Below are positions 34,079 through 43,350 of a stretch of DNA of 64,000 nt, piece after piece (within the stretch, counting starts at the first letter, position 1; every line of letters begins with the position of its first letter). The notes below the pieces were generated by a model. That model saw only the letters and a list, made by a program, of their open reading frames with translations. It was not told the origin of the DNA and searched no databases. Source of the DNA: Fidelibacterota bacterium (lineage in GTDB: Bacteria; Fidelibacterota; UBA8477; JABMPR01). Location: positions 23,998 through 87,997 of the forward strand of contig JADHVL010000018.1 in assembly GCA_016784025.1 (NCBI GenBank), given 5' to 3'. A program made the translations under genes and the position numbers.

Positions 34079-36318
34079 GAGGACACCTCCTCTCCAGCTT
34101 CAAAACGGAAGGTGACGAAATTGCCCCGCATACCGGTGCCACCCATTTCAGGATCAATATGTACCCGTGTGATCAAATCAGCGTCACTGGCACCACGACC
34201 GTGTGCTCGAGTTAGTTTTTTATTGGTATGGCCAAAACCATGAACTATGTACACACTATCAAAACGGATACGTTCGGTGACGCGCACCTTGATGGGAGTC
34301 TTGCTGACCACTCCATCCTGGTTTTCCAGCCATAGGTACTGATCATTCTTCAGATCCCATTCTTTGGCAACCTTGGGATTTACCCAAACACTGTTTTCAT
34401 CCATGAGATCGGTAAGATTTGGATTATTGGCCGTTCGGCTGAATGTGTGCATGGGTGCTCGACCGTAGATGAGACGGTAATAGCCCTCTGGTGGTTCTTC
34501 ATGAGCTTTATATTTTGGTAATGGATCGTAGCCCTCATCCTCCATGGCTGTGGAGTAGAGCTCAATTTTGCCGGTGTTGGTGTTGAATTCGAAATCTTCG
34601 AGGTTTTCCATGGGGTAGAGATCGTCATAGGAGCGGTCCATTTTCTTAACCCCCAAACGCTTCATCTCTTCCAGAGAAGAACCTACCTGCTTTAATTCCC
34701 AATCCAATTTCTCCTCGATATCATTCCATGGAAAGAAATGACCAAGACCCATTTTTTCAGCAATACCCTTGGCCATCCACCAGGCGGGTTTGGTGTTGTA
34801 TTTTGGTTCAGCGGCAGGCATACGAAGAGCCAGTGTAGGCTCGCGGTGTGGACTTACGCGAATGTTATCATAGCGTTCCAGATAGGTACATTCCGGTAAA
34901 ATTACATCAGCATAGCCAGTGATTTCCATGGGCATGGTATCAACTACAACCATCAGGTCCAGCGCTTGAATGGCTTTTATTGTATTGGCCTGGTTGGGCA
35001 AGGTATGTATCAAATTGGTTCCATTGACGATCCAGGCTTTAAAAGAACAATCTCGTTCAATCGTAGGAATTGTTGCATCACAAATTCCCGAAGCTAGAGA
35101 CAATCCAGCCAGCTTGTATTTTCCTGGGAAGGCATCTCTCCAAGTTCGAGTTGGCTTGGGGAAGGGAGGATGTGGGTAATTCTTAAATTTAACTTTCTCA
35201 GGATTGTAATAACCGCCTCTGCGTCCCCATGACCCCAGCAGTGCATTCAGCATTGCCACAGCTCTTAGGCGTTGCGTATCATCCCCATACCAGGTGACGT
35301 GTCGCCCGGGGTGAATGATAACTCGTGGGCTGGCATTGGCCATTTCGCGGGCAGTCTCACGTATAATTTCTGGTTTGATTGTCGTAAGTCCATAGGCCCA
35401 TTCAGGTGTCATAGTAGCGACGTGAGCTTTCAGGTCATCAAAACCATAGGCATACTTTTCAACATAGTCTTTATCATAAAGACCTTCATTGATGATGACG
35501 TGCATCCAGGCCAGTAATAGTGCCATGTCTGTAGCAGGTTTGATAGGCAGCCAAAATTTTGATTTACTGGCCACAGTTGAAAAGCGTGGATCTACGGTGA
35601 TAATGGAAGCGCCCTTGGCGGTAGCCTGTGCGATCTCTTGGACAGGACCGTTATGCATATTTTCACCAAAATGTGAACCGATGAGAACTAAACAGCGCGT
35701 GTCCCTGATATCTACCCGCTCAGGTGATCCAACACCTTCACCATATGTGGCAAAAAAGCCAACCTCTCTAGGTCCACGACACTGGGCATAGGAGGGAGCA
35801 GTGATATTATTGGATCCAAATGCTTTTAACAGGTCACCAAAATATTTACCACCTGAACCGTGGGAGAAAAGGGCAGTACACTCTGGTCCATGTTCTTCTC
35901 CGACTTTTTTCAGTCCATCAGCGATATAAGTGAACGCTTCATCCCATGATGCTTCACGAAATGTCTGAACACCGCCAACCTCTGTTCGGATGAGAGGTGT
36001 TTTTAAGCGATCTTCATCATTGTACATGCCCACCCCACCAGTACCACGGGGGCAAAGTCGACCGTTTGAATGGGGATCATCTTCATGACCGGTTAGCTTC
36101 CATATCTTACCTTCATCATTGGTATGTACCCAACCAGCACACTTCCAGAAACATATCTCACAGTATGTTGGAGTTCTCTTGGCATACATGCCTGGAACCG
36201 TATCAGGAGCTAAGATTTCTCCCTTAGAGAAATCAAACAGGGGTGTTGCAAAAGCCAGGCTTCCGGCACCCATACCGGCGACTTTAATAAAATCGCGGCG
36301 ATTCATGTTAGTACTCAT
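34075..36318 (-). CDS. Molybdopterin oxidoreductase, polysulfide/thiosulfate reductase-like A subunit
   Basis: A 747-residue enzyme of the DMSO reductase superfamily. The N-terminus carries a Tat signal (RRDFIKVAG), then a [4Fe-4S] site at C53, C56, C60 and C89. A candidate molybdenum-ligand Cys lies in SYAQCRGPRE. Molybdopterin-binding motifs extend over the rest, with the MopB C-terminal domain after about 600. Together with PsrB and PsrC-like subunits it fits a periplasmic polysulfide, thiosulfate or tetrathionate reductase; YeeE and rhodanese genes downstream favour a sulfur substrate, though arsenate or other oxyanions are not excluded. ATG 36318 overlaps the MerR stop; an upstream TTG is less likely. 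Confidence 0.92.
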   Translation of the reverse strand: MSTNMNRRDFIKVAGMGAGSLAFATPLFDFSKGEILAPDTVPGMYAKRTPTYCEICFWKCAGWVHTNDEGKIWKLTGHEDDPHSNGRLCPRGTGGVGMYNDEDRLKTPLIRTEVGGVQTFREASWDEAFTYIADGLKKVGEEHGPECTALFSHGSGGKYFGDLLKAFGSNNITAPSYAQCRGPREVGFFATYGEGVGSPERVDIRDTRCLVLIGSHFGENMHNGPVQEIAQATAKGASIITVDPRFSTVASKSKFWLPIKPATDMALLLAWMHVIINEGLYDKDYVEKYAYGFDDLKAHVATMTPEWAYGLTTIKPEIIRETAREMANASPRVIIHPGRHVTWYGDDTQRLRAVAMLNALLGSWGRRGGYYNPEKVKFKNYPHPPFPKPTRTWRDAFPGKYKLAGLSLASGICDATIPTIERDCSFKAWIVNGTNLIHTLPNQANTIKAIQALDLMVVVDTMPMEITGYADVILPECTYLERYDNIRVSPHREPTLALRMPAAEPKYNTKPAWWMAKGIAEKMGLGHFFPWNDIEEKLDWELKQVGSSLEEMKRLGVKKMDRSYDDLYPMENLEDFEFNTNTGKIELYSTAMEDEGYDPLPKYKAHEEPPEGYYRLIYGRAPMHTFSRTANNPNLTDLMDENSVWVNPKVAKEWDLKNDQYLWLENQDGVVSKTPIKVRVTERIRFDSVYIVHGFGHTNKKLTRAHGRGASDADLITRVHIDPEMGGTGMRGNFVTFRFEAGEEVSS

Positions 36319-36779
36319 GTGTTTTTCCAATGTTCTTGTAGATAGGATTTCATGTTATGACAGGTCGTTACATCTCGATAAACCGGGCATTCAGAACATA
36401 CTTCGTCCTGACATACTGAAGACTTCGACTTGACCATCCAACATGGTTCTAATGATGATTTGTAAGCATCACAGGAGGCACGATCTGCCTCACTGCAACC
36501 TTTGATCTCCCAACAGGGAGCCATGGACATCATGCCCTTAATCCCTGCCAGATTGAACCCACGATCTTCGATCATGACGCGAATGCATTGAAGTCGTTCG
36601 ATATCTGTCTGGGAATAGAGTCGACGTTTGGATTTTGTCCGCTGTGGAATGATAAGACCTTCAGTCTCGTACATCCTCAAGGTGTGGACAGAAACACCCA
36701 CCAGGTCGGCAGCTACACCAATTGCGAATACCGGTCTGGTTTTGTCTGAGAGGCGCTCTTTTATGTCTGTTGCATTCAT
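36315..36779 (-). CDS. MerR family regulator with Cys-rich two-CW-like C-terminal domain
   Basis: A 154-residue regulator. Residues 17-80 form a MerR DNA-binding domain (FAIGVAADLVGVSVHTLRMYE, then RLYSQTDIERL). The C-terminal part holds eight Cys at 89, 95, 103, 113, 123, 128, 131 and 140, with APCWEIKGC and EPCWMV, a pattern like the so-called two-CW domain seen in sensory proteins. It probably binds a metal or senses sulfur/redox state. ATG 36779 is used; a TTG six codons upstream is the alternative. Its stop overlaps the molybdoenzyme start (ATGA), so it heads and likely controls the operon. Confidence 0.9.
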   Translation of the reverse strand: MNATDIKERLSDKTRPVFAIGVAADLVGVSVHTLRMYETEGLIIPQRTKSKRRLYSQTDIERLQCIRVMIEDRGFNLAGIKGMMSMAPCWEIKGCSEADRASCDAYKSSLEPCWMVKSKSSVCQDEVCSECPVYRDVTTCHNMKSYLQEHWKNT

Positions 36780-36786
36780 ATCTAAT

Positions 36787-36804
36787 CTATATTTCAAAAT
36801 ATAG
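36787..36804. promoter_or_regulatory. Dyad just upstream of the MerR gene, candidate operator
   Basis: CTATATTT and AAATATAG are perfect 8-base arms separated by CA. It lies 8 bases upstream of the MerR ATG on the minus strand. MerR proteins bind dyads within their own promoters, so it is a natural candidate, although its closeness to the start codon would make the leader very short or place the promoter further up. Confidence 0.45.
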
Positions 36805-37191
36805 CTTTGCCATATACATGCCGAAATGAGTGAGAAATATTAAAAGCACATAGTGTTAGTAGTGTTTATTGCTAGAAGTTAATAATAACAGGTAATGTCT
36901 CTGAAGTGGACACAAGCCCTTGTCTGTAAGGATTTGGGATAATTTGACGGGAGATGGAGTTTTTCGATACATCAACAAATGCGACAAAATATTCTGGAAA
37001 TCTTCTACCTGAAAAACACGAAAATCATTGTCCTTGAACTTGAAGTCTTCGCGTAAAGTTGATTATCTGGGATGTACTTCCCACATTTGGAAAGGCTGCA
37101 TCCTTTGAATGAGAAAACATTGGCAAATCTTTGCAGGTCCAAACATTTACATAGTCAAAAGACAGAACCACGCTAATTTCTCCGCGTGAAA
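36805..37191. other. Non-coding gap between divergent MerR and EamA genes
   Basis: About 390 bases with no supported gene on either strand. Apart from the dyad at its left edge I see no terminator, repeat or convincing promoter. It must carry the start signals of both the MerR-reductase operon and the EamA gene. Confidence 0.6.
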
Positions 37192-38088
37192 ATGACATCC
37201 TATATCGTTCCCATCCTATACATTACTCTTGTCATGATCTGGGGCAGCACCTGGATTGCCATCAAAGTGAGTGTCGGTGATACACCATTTCTCATGGCGT
37301 CTATACGATTCTTCCTGGCAGGCCTGGTTCTGGTCCTATTGCAGAAATGGCGCAAACAACCGATTTTTCCTCGACGGGAAGATCGACATATCATTCTGGC
37401 CCTTGGGATAGGTAACTTCTTTTTTGGATATGGTCTCACCTACTGGGGGATGCAATTTGTTGATAGTAATATCACTTCAATCCTCTGGGCGACCTTACCT
37501 GTGATGATAGCGGTATTCGCTCATCGGATGCTGGTGAATGAAAAAATTAATGCCTGGAGCATATTCAGCCTGATTGGTTCAATCATAGGCACCTTGTTTA
37601 TTTTTGACCTCAGGGGGGCAGACTTCGATCCACAAGCAGCGAAGGGCATGGTTGTTATCTTACTCTCCATCCTTGCTGCAGCATATCCTAATGTACTTTA
37701 CAAAAGGGAAGGGAAAAATCTTGATCCCGTAGCCACGAATGCCTCTGCAATGCTCATAGGAGCTATGCTCCTCCTAGTCACAGGTCTTCTGGTTGAGCCC
37801 TGGCAGCATGTAGAATTAAATGTAGTTACAATGGGAGCTACAGCCTATCTCGCGATTATTGGTTCCGCCATTGGGTTTACCATGTATTTCTGGTTGCTCA
37901 ATAGGGTCACAATTGTAAAAATGAGCTACACGACTTTCCTCATCCCAATTTTGGCAAGCATCTGGGGTTGGGTACTCCTGGGAGAAGAACTATCAAGTTC
38001 CGGTTTAACGGGTGCGGTGATAATTATTCTCTCAGTTTCCTTGCCTGAAATATTGCGAAAGAGAGTTATCAATTCTAATGCAGATTGA
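37192..38088 (+). CDS. EamA/DMT family transporter
   Basis: A 298-residue membrane protein with ten predicted helices in two EamA repeats (about 5-135 and 150-290). The opening LVMIWGSTWIAIKVSVGDTP and the LGEELSSSGLTGAVIIILSV ending are typical drug/metabolite transporter sequences. Substrates in the family range from amino acids to metabolites; none can be assigned. GTG 37186 or ATG 37192 could start it; ATG is chosen. No ribosome site is evident. Not in an obvious operon: it lies 90 bases before parA. Confidence 0.9.
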   Translation: MTSYIVPILYITLVMIWGSTWIAIKVSVGDTPFLMASIRFFLAGLVLVLLQKWRKQPIFPRREDRHIILALGIGNFFFGYGLTYWGMQFVDSNITSILWATLPVMIAVFAHRMLVNEKINAWSIFSLIGSIIGTLFIFDLRGADFDPQAAKGMVVILLSILAAAYPNVLYKREGKNLDPVATNASAMLIGAMLLLVTGLLVEPWQHVELNVVTMGATAYLAIIGSAIGFTMYFWLLNRVTIVKMSYTTFLIPILASIWGWVLLGEELSSSGLTGAVIIILSVSLPEILRKRVINSNAD

Positions 38089-38177
38089 CACTCAGCTACA
38101 CGTTGTTTTTGGGATACAGGTCAACTATATTCAAAGCCTGAACATAATTACTAGAGGTCTTTAAAAAACAATAACTT

Positions 38178-38939
38178 ATGGCAAAAATTATAGCCATCGT
38201 GAATCAAAAGGGGGGTGTGGGGAAAACGACGACATCAGTCAACCTGGCTGCAGGTTTGGCTGTGACTGAGAAAAAGACCCTGCTTATCGATTTAGATCCC
38301 CAGGCAAACTCTACTTCTGGACTTGGACACCCTGTGAGGGTGGATGGTCAAAGCATCTATCAAGTATTACTTAACCAGGCGACTATACCAGACATCATGC
38401 ATAAGTGTGAATTGCCATTCCTGGATCTGGTACCTTCCAGCCCATCGCTGGTCGGTGCAGAAGTTGAGTTGGTTTCGGCCATCGCCCGTGAACGTATTCT
38501 GAAAGAGGCGGTAGCAGAGGTGGAAGAGAATTATGATTTTATCATTATTGATTGTCCGCCTTCATTAGGTCTTCTTACACTAAATGCACTTACAGCTGCT
38601 CACTCAATCCTGATTCCAATACAGTGTGAATATTATGCCCTTGAGGGTCTGGGTCAGCTATTGAACACCGTACGCCGTGTTCAAAAGACAATAAACAAGG
38701 CGCTTGTTATTGAAGGCGTATTGATGACCATGTATGATAGCCGACTTAATTTGAGTAAGCAGGTTGTTGAAGAGGTGAAAACCTATTTTAAAGAGCGAGT
38801 TTACAAGACCTACATCAACCGAAATGTTCGCTTGAGTGAATCACCGAGTTATGGAAAACCCATCATGTTGTATGATGCTAATTCTGTAGGTGCCGCTAAT
38901 TATATGAATCTGGTAGAAGAGGTGCTTGAAAATGCCTGA
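38178..38939 (+). CDS. parA: Chromosome partitioning ATPase ParA (Soj)
   Basis: A 253-residue deviant-Walker ATPase. The motif [14 protein letters not shown] is at residues 11-24, Walker A' is [12 protein letters not shown], and [14 protein letters not shown] is switch II. The chromosomal form lacks an N-terminal HTH, as here. It moves the origin region by binding DNA non-specifically and being released by ParB. parB overlaps its end. No parS (TGTTTCACGTGAAACA) is seen in the window. rsmG/mnmG, often nearby, are absent. Confidence 0.97.
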   Translation: MAKIIAIVNQKGGVGKTTTSVNLAAGLAVTEKKTLLIDLDPQANSTSGLGHPVRVDGQSIYQVLLNQATIPDIMHKCELPFLDLVPSSPSLVGAEVELVSAIARERILKEAVAEVEENYDFIIIDCPPSLGLLTLNALTAAHSILIPIQCEYYALEGLGQLLNTVRRVQKTINKALVIEGVLMTMYDSRLNLSKQVVEEVKTYFKERVYKTYINRNVRLSESPSYGKPIMLYDANSVGAANYMNLVEEVLENA

Positions 38940-39819
38940 AGTCCCTAAAAGACTGGGACGGGGTCTGGATGCAATTCTTGATTCCCTGGGTGCACCTGAA
39001 GAATCATCCATTTCCACACTCACAGTTTCTCCCAATGATATTCGACCCAATCCTTTTCAACCTAGAAAAGATTTTGATTCAGAAAAAGCGGTCCAGGCTT
39101 TTGAAGATCTAAAAGCATCTATTAAATCCAAAGGCCTGATACAACCCATCACGGTCCGCGAAGTCAATGGTGAATATGAACTCATCGCCGGTGAAAGGCG
39201 TCTGAGAGCTTGCCAGGCACTGGGTTTAGAGACAATTCCAATTCACATTCTTACTGTGGACAAAGATGTGGATATGATGGAATTAGCTTTGATTGAAAAT
39301 TTACAAAGGGATAACCTGAATCCCCTTGAAGAGGCCGAAGCATACTCACTTCTATCAGAGAAGTACGACCTTTCTCACGAGGAAATTGCCAGTAATATTG
39401 GTAAGAGCCGAGCGGCTGTCACCAACGCCATGCGCCTCTTGAAGTTGCCGGTGGAAATAAAAGTTGCCTTAAAAAACCTCGTCATATCAGCCGGTCATGC
39501 CAGAGCACTTCTGGGGCTTGATTCAGAAAAAGAAATGATTCACATCTTCCAACAGGTTCGCAGGAATAACATGAGCGTTCGTGAAACTGAAAATTATGTC
39601 AAAAAGCTCAAGGATAAGACTCCTGTTTCAGCAAAAAAGAAGAAAGCTCCCCCCAAAAAGTCAGTGTTTTTGACTCGCAGCGAAGAAGCCCTTATGACGG
39701 TTCTGGGAACCCGTGTACAGATAAAGGCTGGTCCCAAAAAGGGGATCATCGAAGTTGAGTTTTTTGGTGATGAAGATCTCGAGCGGTTGCTGGAATTGTT
39801 CGAGTCCATGAAAAAATAG
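38932..39819 (+). CDS. parB: Chromosome partitioning CTPase/DNA-binding protein ParB
   Basis: A 295-residue protein. N-terminus [11 protein letters not shown] interacts with ParA; the CTP-binding domain holds [22 protein letters not shown] and GERRLRACQ; the [19 protein letters not shown] segment and the HTH ([22 protein letters not shown]) bind parS. A Lys-rich linker and a C-terminal dimer domain complete it. ATG 38932 overlaps parA by 8 bases. An in-frame TTG two codons earlier is less likely. Confidence 0.97.
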   Translation: MPEVPKRLGRGLDAILDSLGAPEESSISTLTVSPNDIRPNPFQPRKDFDSEKAVQAFEDLKASIKSKGLIQPITVREVNGEYELIAGERRLRACQALGLETIPIHILTVDKDVDMMELALIENLQRDNLNPLEEAEAYSLLSEKYDLSHEEIASNIGKSRAAVTNAMRLLKLPVEIKVALKNLVISAGHARALLGLDSEKEMIHIFQQVRRNNMSVRETENYVKKLKDKTPVSAKKKKAPPKKSVFLTRSEEALMTVLGTRVQIKAGPKKGIIEVEFFGDEDLERLLELFESMKK

Positions 39820-39873
39820 CGATCTGTATTCGGAACAATCCCCTGCAACAGGAATAGGTAGAAACAAGAAACC

Positions 39874-40671
39874 ATGAAACACGAAAAATATACTATACTC
39901 ATCCTACCGGATAACGAAACCAACGGCAGATCCTATTCAATTACCGCGGTTGCTGTCAATATCTTGAAATTGTTCATTCTTGGTCTGCTCGCAGTGATCA
40001 TTCTATTTTCTACCTATTACCTACCCAAGGCATTGGAATATCGGGACATTAAACGAGAGAATGATTATCTCCTTAGTGAAAGACAGGAAGTTGCTGGTTT
40101 GCTGAAAAATGCCAAACGCATTGATGAGATCAATCACTTTATTGAAAGCACACTGGGTAGCCATTATAACCTTCGTGCAGATGCAGGGGATAGTAATGCT
40201 TTTGAGGACAATTGGGAACTCTCTCCCTTTGAAACCATGGGCTTGTTAGATGACCTGCCAACCTACTTGCCTATTAAGGGTTTTGTAAATGCTGGATTTC
40301 AGGTTAGGGAAGGACTTTTTAGTCAGGACCATCTGGGCTTGGACCTATCCTCCATTGAAGATAGAGTTGTAAAGGCTGCGGGTCGTGGGTATGTCATTTT
40401 TTCGGATTGGACTTATCGCTTTGGGAATACGATAATTATCGATCATGGTAACGGCTATCTTACTGTTTATGGTCACAATGAACAAAATCTTGTGACACAG
40501 CGACAGGTTGTAGATCGTGCAGAACCCATTGCCATCATGGGCAATACAGGTCTATCTGATGGAGCACATCTTCATTTTGAAATCTGGTACGAAGGAGTAC
40601 CCCTGGATCCAACAACATTTATCACCGAATTGAACGAAACAAACACTCCAGCTGTTGAGAAGGAATACTAG
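39874..40671 (+). CDS. M23 family metallopeptidase, membrane-anchored
   Basis: A 265-residue LytM-type endopeptidase: a membrane helix at about residues 29-50, a short coiled-coil linker, then the peptidase domain. Zinc ligands are in DHLGLDLSS (HxxxD) and HLHFEIW (HxH), so it should be active. Such enzymes cut peptidoglycan cross-links in the periplasm. The bactofilin gene follows directly, with its start 1 base after the stop; M23-bactofilin pairs are common and shape the cell wall. Confidence 0.93.
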   Translation: MKHEKYTILILPDNETNGRSYSITAVAVNILKLFILGLLAVIILFSTYYLPKALEYRDIKRENDYLLSERQEVAGLLKNAKRIDEINHFIESTLGSHYNLRADAGDSNAFEDNWELSPFETMGLLDDLPTYLPIKGFVNAGFQVREGLFSQDHLGLDLSSIEDRVVKAAGRGYVIFSDWTYRFGNTIIIDHGNGYLTVYGHNEQNLVTQRQVVDRAEPIAIMGNTGLSDGAHLHFEIWYEGVPLDPTTFITELNETNTPAVEKEY

Positions 40672-40672
40672 A

Positions 40673-41050
40673 ATGGCGAATCGAATACATCGCATAGAAA
40701 CTATTGTGGGCCGTGGAACTCATATTTCTGGAGATATGAACATCAATGGAAGCGCACATATTAATGGTACAGTGGACGGCAGTATTGAAGCCAGCGGATT
40801 TGTTACTGTCTCTGAATCCGGTGTCGTTAAGGGGGGCATTAAAGGGGATTATGCTATCATTGGTGGTATTGTGGGTGGCAATATCGAAGTGAAGGGGAAA
40901 GTAGCCCTGGGGAAGGCTGGACGACTGAAGGGCGATGTTATTGCTACCAGACTTATTATAGAGGATGGGGCGGTTTTCCATGGGCGCAGTTCCATGGTGC
41001 CTGAAACTTCCACTTCTGATGAATTTGAAGCTCTCGGCGAAGAGCTTTAG
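40673..41050 (+). CDS. Bactofilin
   Basis: A 125-residue polymer-forming cytoskeletal protein: a right-handed beta-helix of repeating G-rich strands (THISGDMNINGSAHINGTVDG and following) with short flexible ends. Bactofilins assemble into membrane-associated filaments that position cell-wall enzymes; the adjacent M23 peptidase is the likely partner. ATG 40673 is preceded by AGAAGGA at good spacing; six codons upstream in frame are not part of it. Confidence 0.93.
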   Translation: MANRIHRIETIVGRGTHISGDMNINGSAHINGTVDGSIEASGFVTVSESGVVKGGIKGDYAIIGGIVGGNIEVKGKVALGKAGRLKGDVIATRLIIEDGAVFHGRSSMVPETSTSDEFEALGEEL

Positions 41051-41056
41051 CAGCAC

Positions 41057-41260
41057 TTGAAACCTGACGGCTCCGGCAAGTATATGGCAGCGGCCTCTAC
41101 CATGACCGGTAGTGTCCTCGGTCTTGGTGCTATCGGCTATTTTATCGATGAAAAATTTGGTTGGCCTCAGTATGGTCTCCTCACCGGAGCCTTATTGGGT
41201 GTGGTTATCGGAATGTATGAGCTTTACAAGAGCTTGTATATGAAAGATGAGGATCAATGA
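41057..41260 (+). CDS. AtpZ/AtpI-like protein
   Basis: A 67-residue membrane protein with two helices (STMTGSVLGLGAIGYFIDEKFG and GLLTGALLGVVIGMYELY), matching the putative F0F1-ATPase subunit AtpZ family (Pfam ATPase_gene1), a small partner of the ATP synthase sometimes linked with magnesium or assembly. The start is TTG 41057; ATG 41084 would cut the first charged segment. It overlaps the next gene by 4 bases (ATGA), and begins the atp operon. Confidence 0.78.
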   Translation: MKPDGSGKYMAAASTMTGSVLGLGAIGYFIDEKFGWPQYGLLTGALLGVVIGMYELYKSLYMKDEDQ

Positions 41261-41649
41261 AAGCCTGGCAAGTATTAGGGGTTTCAGCACTGATTTTAAA
41301 TGGTTTAGCCATCCTGGCCTTGATCTTTGTCGGGCGCATAGAATTGGTTAAATCCGTGCTCGCTGGAGCCATTATTCCAATTCTTATAAGTGGCGGACTT
41401 TTGGCCTGGGCGGAATATTCCAAAACAAATGACGCTCAAAACCTTCAAAAATTGAATATTATGGGTTTTTTCTTTAAGGTTATTCTGTTGGGGATATGGT
41501 CAGCTATCCTCGTGAAAGCAGGGACTTTAGATAACGTGACATTTATTGTAATATTAGTTATAAACTTTCTTGCGTGGCATGGGGTCGAAGCTTATTATTG
41601 GCCGCTTTTTATGGCAAGAAGCACACAAAAAACAGGGGAGAATTCTTGA
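41257..41649 (+). CDS. ATP synthase subunit I-like membrane protein
   Basis: A 130-residue protein with four predicted helices and little conserved polar sequence, placed just before atpB, where atpI is normally found. Subunit I proteins assist assembly of the c-ring but are poorly conserved. The identification rests on position, size and topology rather than on motifs. ATG overlaps the previous stop by 4 bases; its TGA overlaps the atpB ATG by one base. Confidence 0.65.
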   Translation: MKAWQVLGVSALILNGLAILALIFVGRIELVKSVLAGAIIPILISGGLLAWAEYSKTNDAQNLQKLNIMGFFFKVILLGIWSAILVKAGTLDNVTFIVILVINFLAWHGVEAYYWPLFMARSTQKTGENS

Positions 41650-42467
41650 TGGCTGCACCAGGCCACGGAACCAGCAACAATATTGGGGATAAAATCATTG
41701 AGCATGTCGCGAATAGTGACGTGATGATTCATTTTGAACTTTTCGGTGTAGATCTTTCCATCACCAAACATGTTATCATGCTTTGGATTGCTGCCGGTTT
41801 TCTCGTAACCGCTGGACTTTATGCAACCCGAAGATATCGGAAAGAAGATCGTCCCGTCCCCAGTGGTTTTTCAAATGCATTTGAGTATGTCGTTGACTTT
41901 GTCAGAACTGGAATCCTCATTCCCACGGTTGGAAAGAATCATGTGTTAAAATGGGGACCTCTGGTGATGTCCTTTTTCTTTCTTATCCTGACGATGAACT
42001 TCCTCGGTCTCATGCCCTTCTTTAATTATATCAATCATGGGCATGGTGGAACCACTGCAACTGGCAATATTAATGTGACTGCCGCTCTGGCTTTAATCAC
42101 TTTCATGGCCATTATCGTTGCAGGCATCCTGGAGCATGGCTTCTTTAAGCATTGGAAAAATCTGGTCCCTGGTGGTCTACCAAAAGCCGTATATATCATT
42201 CTCATCCCCATCGAGATCTTGAGTATGTTTGTGAGGCCCTTCGCATTGACCATGCGACTGGCTGCTAACATGACTGCAGGGCATATTGCCATGCTTGCTA
42301 TCTTTGCCCCCATATTTCTACTTCACAATGCCTATGTAGGCGTTGCTTCAGTGGCATTGAATGTGGGCATTACCTTTTTAGAGATTATCGTGAGTATTGT
42401 TCAGGCTTACGTGTTCACATTGCTTTCATCCGTGTTCATTGGCCAGTCAATTCACCCACATCATTAA
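41649..42467 (+). CDS. atpB: ATP synthase F0 subunit a
   Basis: A 272-residue integral membrane protein forming the proton half-channels. The essential Arg of the a/c interface is in RPFALTMRLAANMTAGH, and LLSSVFIGQSIHPHH closes the last helix. Five or six helices. A His-rich N-terminus (APGHGTSNN...) and HGHGG loop are present. It begins at ATG 41649 with GGGGAG upstream and overlaps the preceding stop. Also open upstream to 41574 in the same frame, without similarity. Confidence 0.96.
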   Translation: MAAPGHGTSNNIGDKIIEHVANSDVMIHFELFGVDLSITKHVIMLWIAAGFLVTAGLYATRRYRKEDRPVPSGFSNAFEYVVDFVRTGILIPTVGKNHVLKWGPLVMSFFFLILTMNFLGLMPFFNYINHGHGGTTATGNINVTAALALITFMAIIVAGILEHGFFKHWKNLVPGGLPKAVYIILIPIEILSMFVRPFALTMRLAANMTAGHIAMLAIFAPIFLLHNAYVGVASVALNVGITFLEIIVSIVQAYVFTLLSSVFIGQSIHPHH

Positions 42468-42605
42468 TAGTTTTGATCTTTAACAACAAAAAATATAAAC
42501 CTTCTATCAGCTATGCTCGAACGGCTCTTACTCAGTTCAGGGATATGAGACATGTATGTAGCAGTGAGACAGTGATGATAGAAACACACACGAAGGAGTT
42601 TTAAA

Positions 42606-42824
42606 ATGGAATTTGCTTATCTAGGTGCCGCAATTGGTGCAGGTATGATCGTTATTGGCGCAGGTCTTGGAATTGGAAAATTGGCCGCAGCCGCTGCTGC
42701 AGGTATTGCTCGTCAGCCTGAAGCTGCCGCCAGCATTACTGGCGCTGTAAACTTGCCACTCTTCCTGCTGGAAGGTGTTGCAATTATCGGTGAGGTTGTA
42801 GCTCTCCTCATCGCTCTGAAATAA
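42606..42824 (+). CDS. atpE: ATP synthase F0 subunit c
   Basis: A 72-residue hairpin of two helices with the conserved polar loop ARQPE (35-39). Helix 1 has the GAGLGIG packing motif. The ion-binding carboxylate is E56 in FLLEGV; a second Glu, E63 in IIGEVV, lies two turns on, where most family members have a hydrophobic residue. No sodium-type ligand set is obvious, so proton coupling is the default. A 138-base gap separates it from atpB, which may allow extra expression of this multi-copy subunit; GAAGGAG lies just upstream. Confidence 0.95.
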   Translation: MEFAYLGAAIGAGMIVIGAGLGIGKLAAAAAAGIARQPEAAASITGAVNLPLFLLEGVAIIGEVVALLIALK

Positions 42825-42855
42825 GAAAGCCTAAAGACTCTCCTTCGGAGGAACT

Positions 42856-43350
42856 ATGGAAAACCTGCTACGGTTTGACACAGGCTTAATGATTTGGACC
42901 TGGATCACCTTCATTGCTGTGTTGGTGATCCTGGGAACCAAAGCCTGGAAACCCATGATCAAGGCGCTGGAAAATCGCGAAAATTTCATTCGTGAATCAC
43001 TTGAGGAAGCTGAAGAAGCTCGTAAAGAAGCTGATAAAGTAGCTGGTGAATATGAAGCGATGGTAGCCAAAGCACGACAGGAAGCCCAAAATATTGTGGC
43101 TTCCGGCAAAGAAACCGCTGAGCGGATGAAGGCTGATATTCTCAATGAAGCTCAAGATAAATCAGCTGGGATTCTTAAGCAGGCTGAAGTTCAGATTGTC
43201 GCCGAACGCGACAAAGCGATTGCTGAAATCCGTACTCAGATTGTCGATATTTCAATGGCTGCTGCTGAAAAAATTATCGCAAAATCACTTACTCTGGAAG
43301 ACAACGAACGCCTTATCGAAGACGCTCTCAAGGATTACGGAAAGAATTGA
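42856..43350 (+). CDS. atpF: ATP synthase F0 subunit b
   Basis: A 164-residue stator subunit: N-terminal membrane helix (TGLMIWTWITFIAVLVILG) followed by a long Ala/Glu/Lys-rich coiled coil ending at DALKDYGKN. Only one b subunit is present (no b' duplicate). The ribosome site CGGAGGAAC is good. Its TGA overlaps the atpH ATG by one base. Confidence 0.95.
   Translation: MENLLRFDTGLMIWTWITFIAVLVILGTKAWKPMIKALENRENFIRESLEEAEEARKEADKVAGEYEAMVAKARQEAQNIVASGKETAERMKADILNEAQDKSAGILKQAEVQIVAERDKAIAEIRTQIVDISMAAAEKIIAKSLTLEDNERLIEDALKDYGKN

Noticed and set aside
38089..39873. parS site near parAB
   Set aside because: No sequence close to TGTTTCACGTGAAACA was found on reading this stretch.
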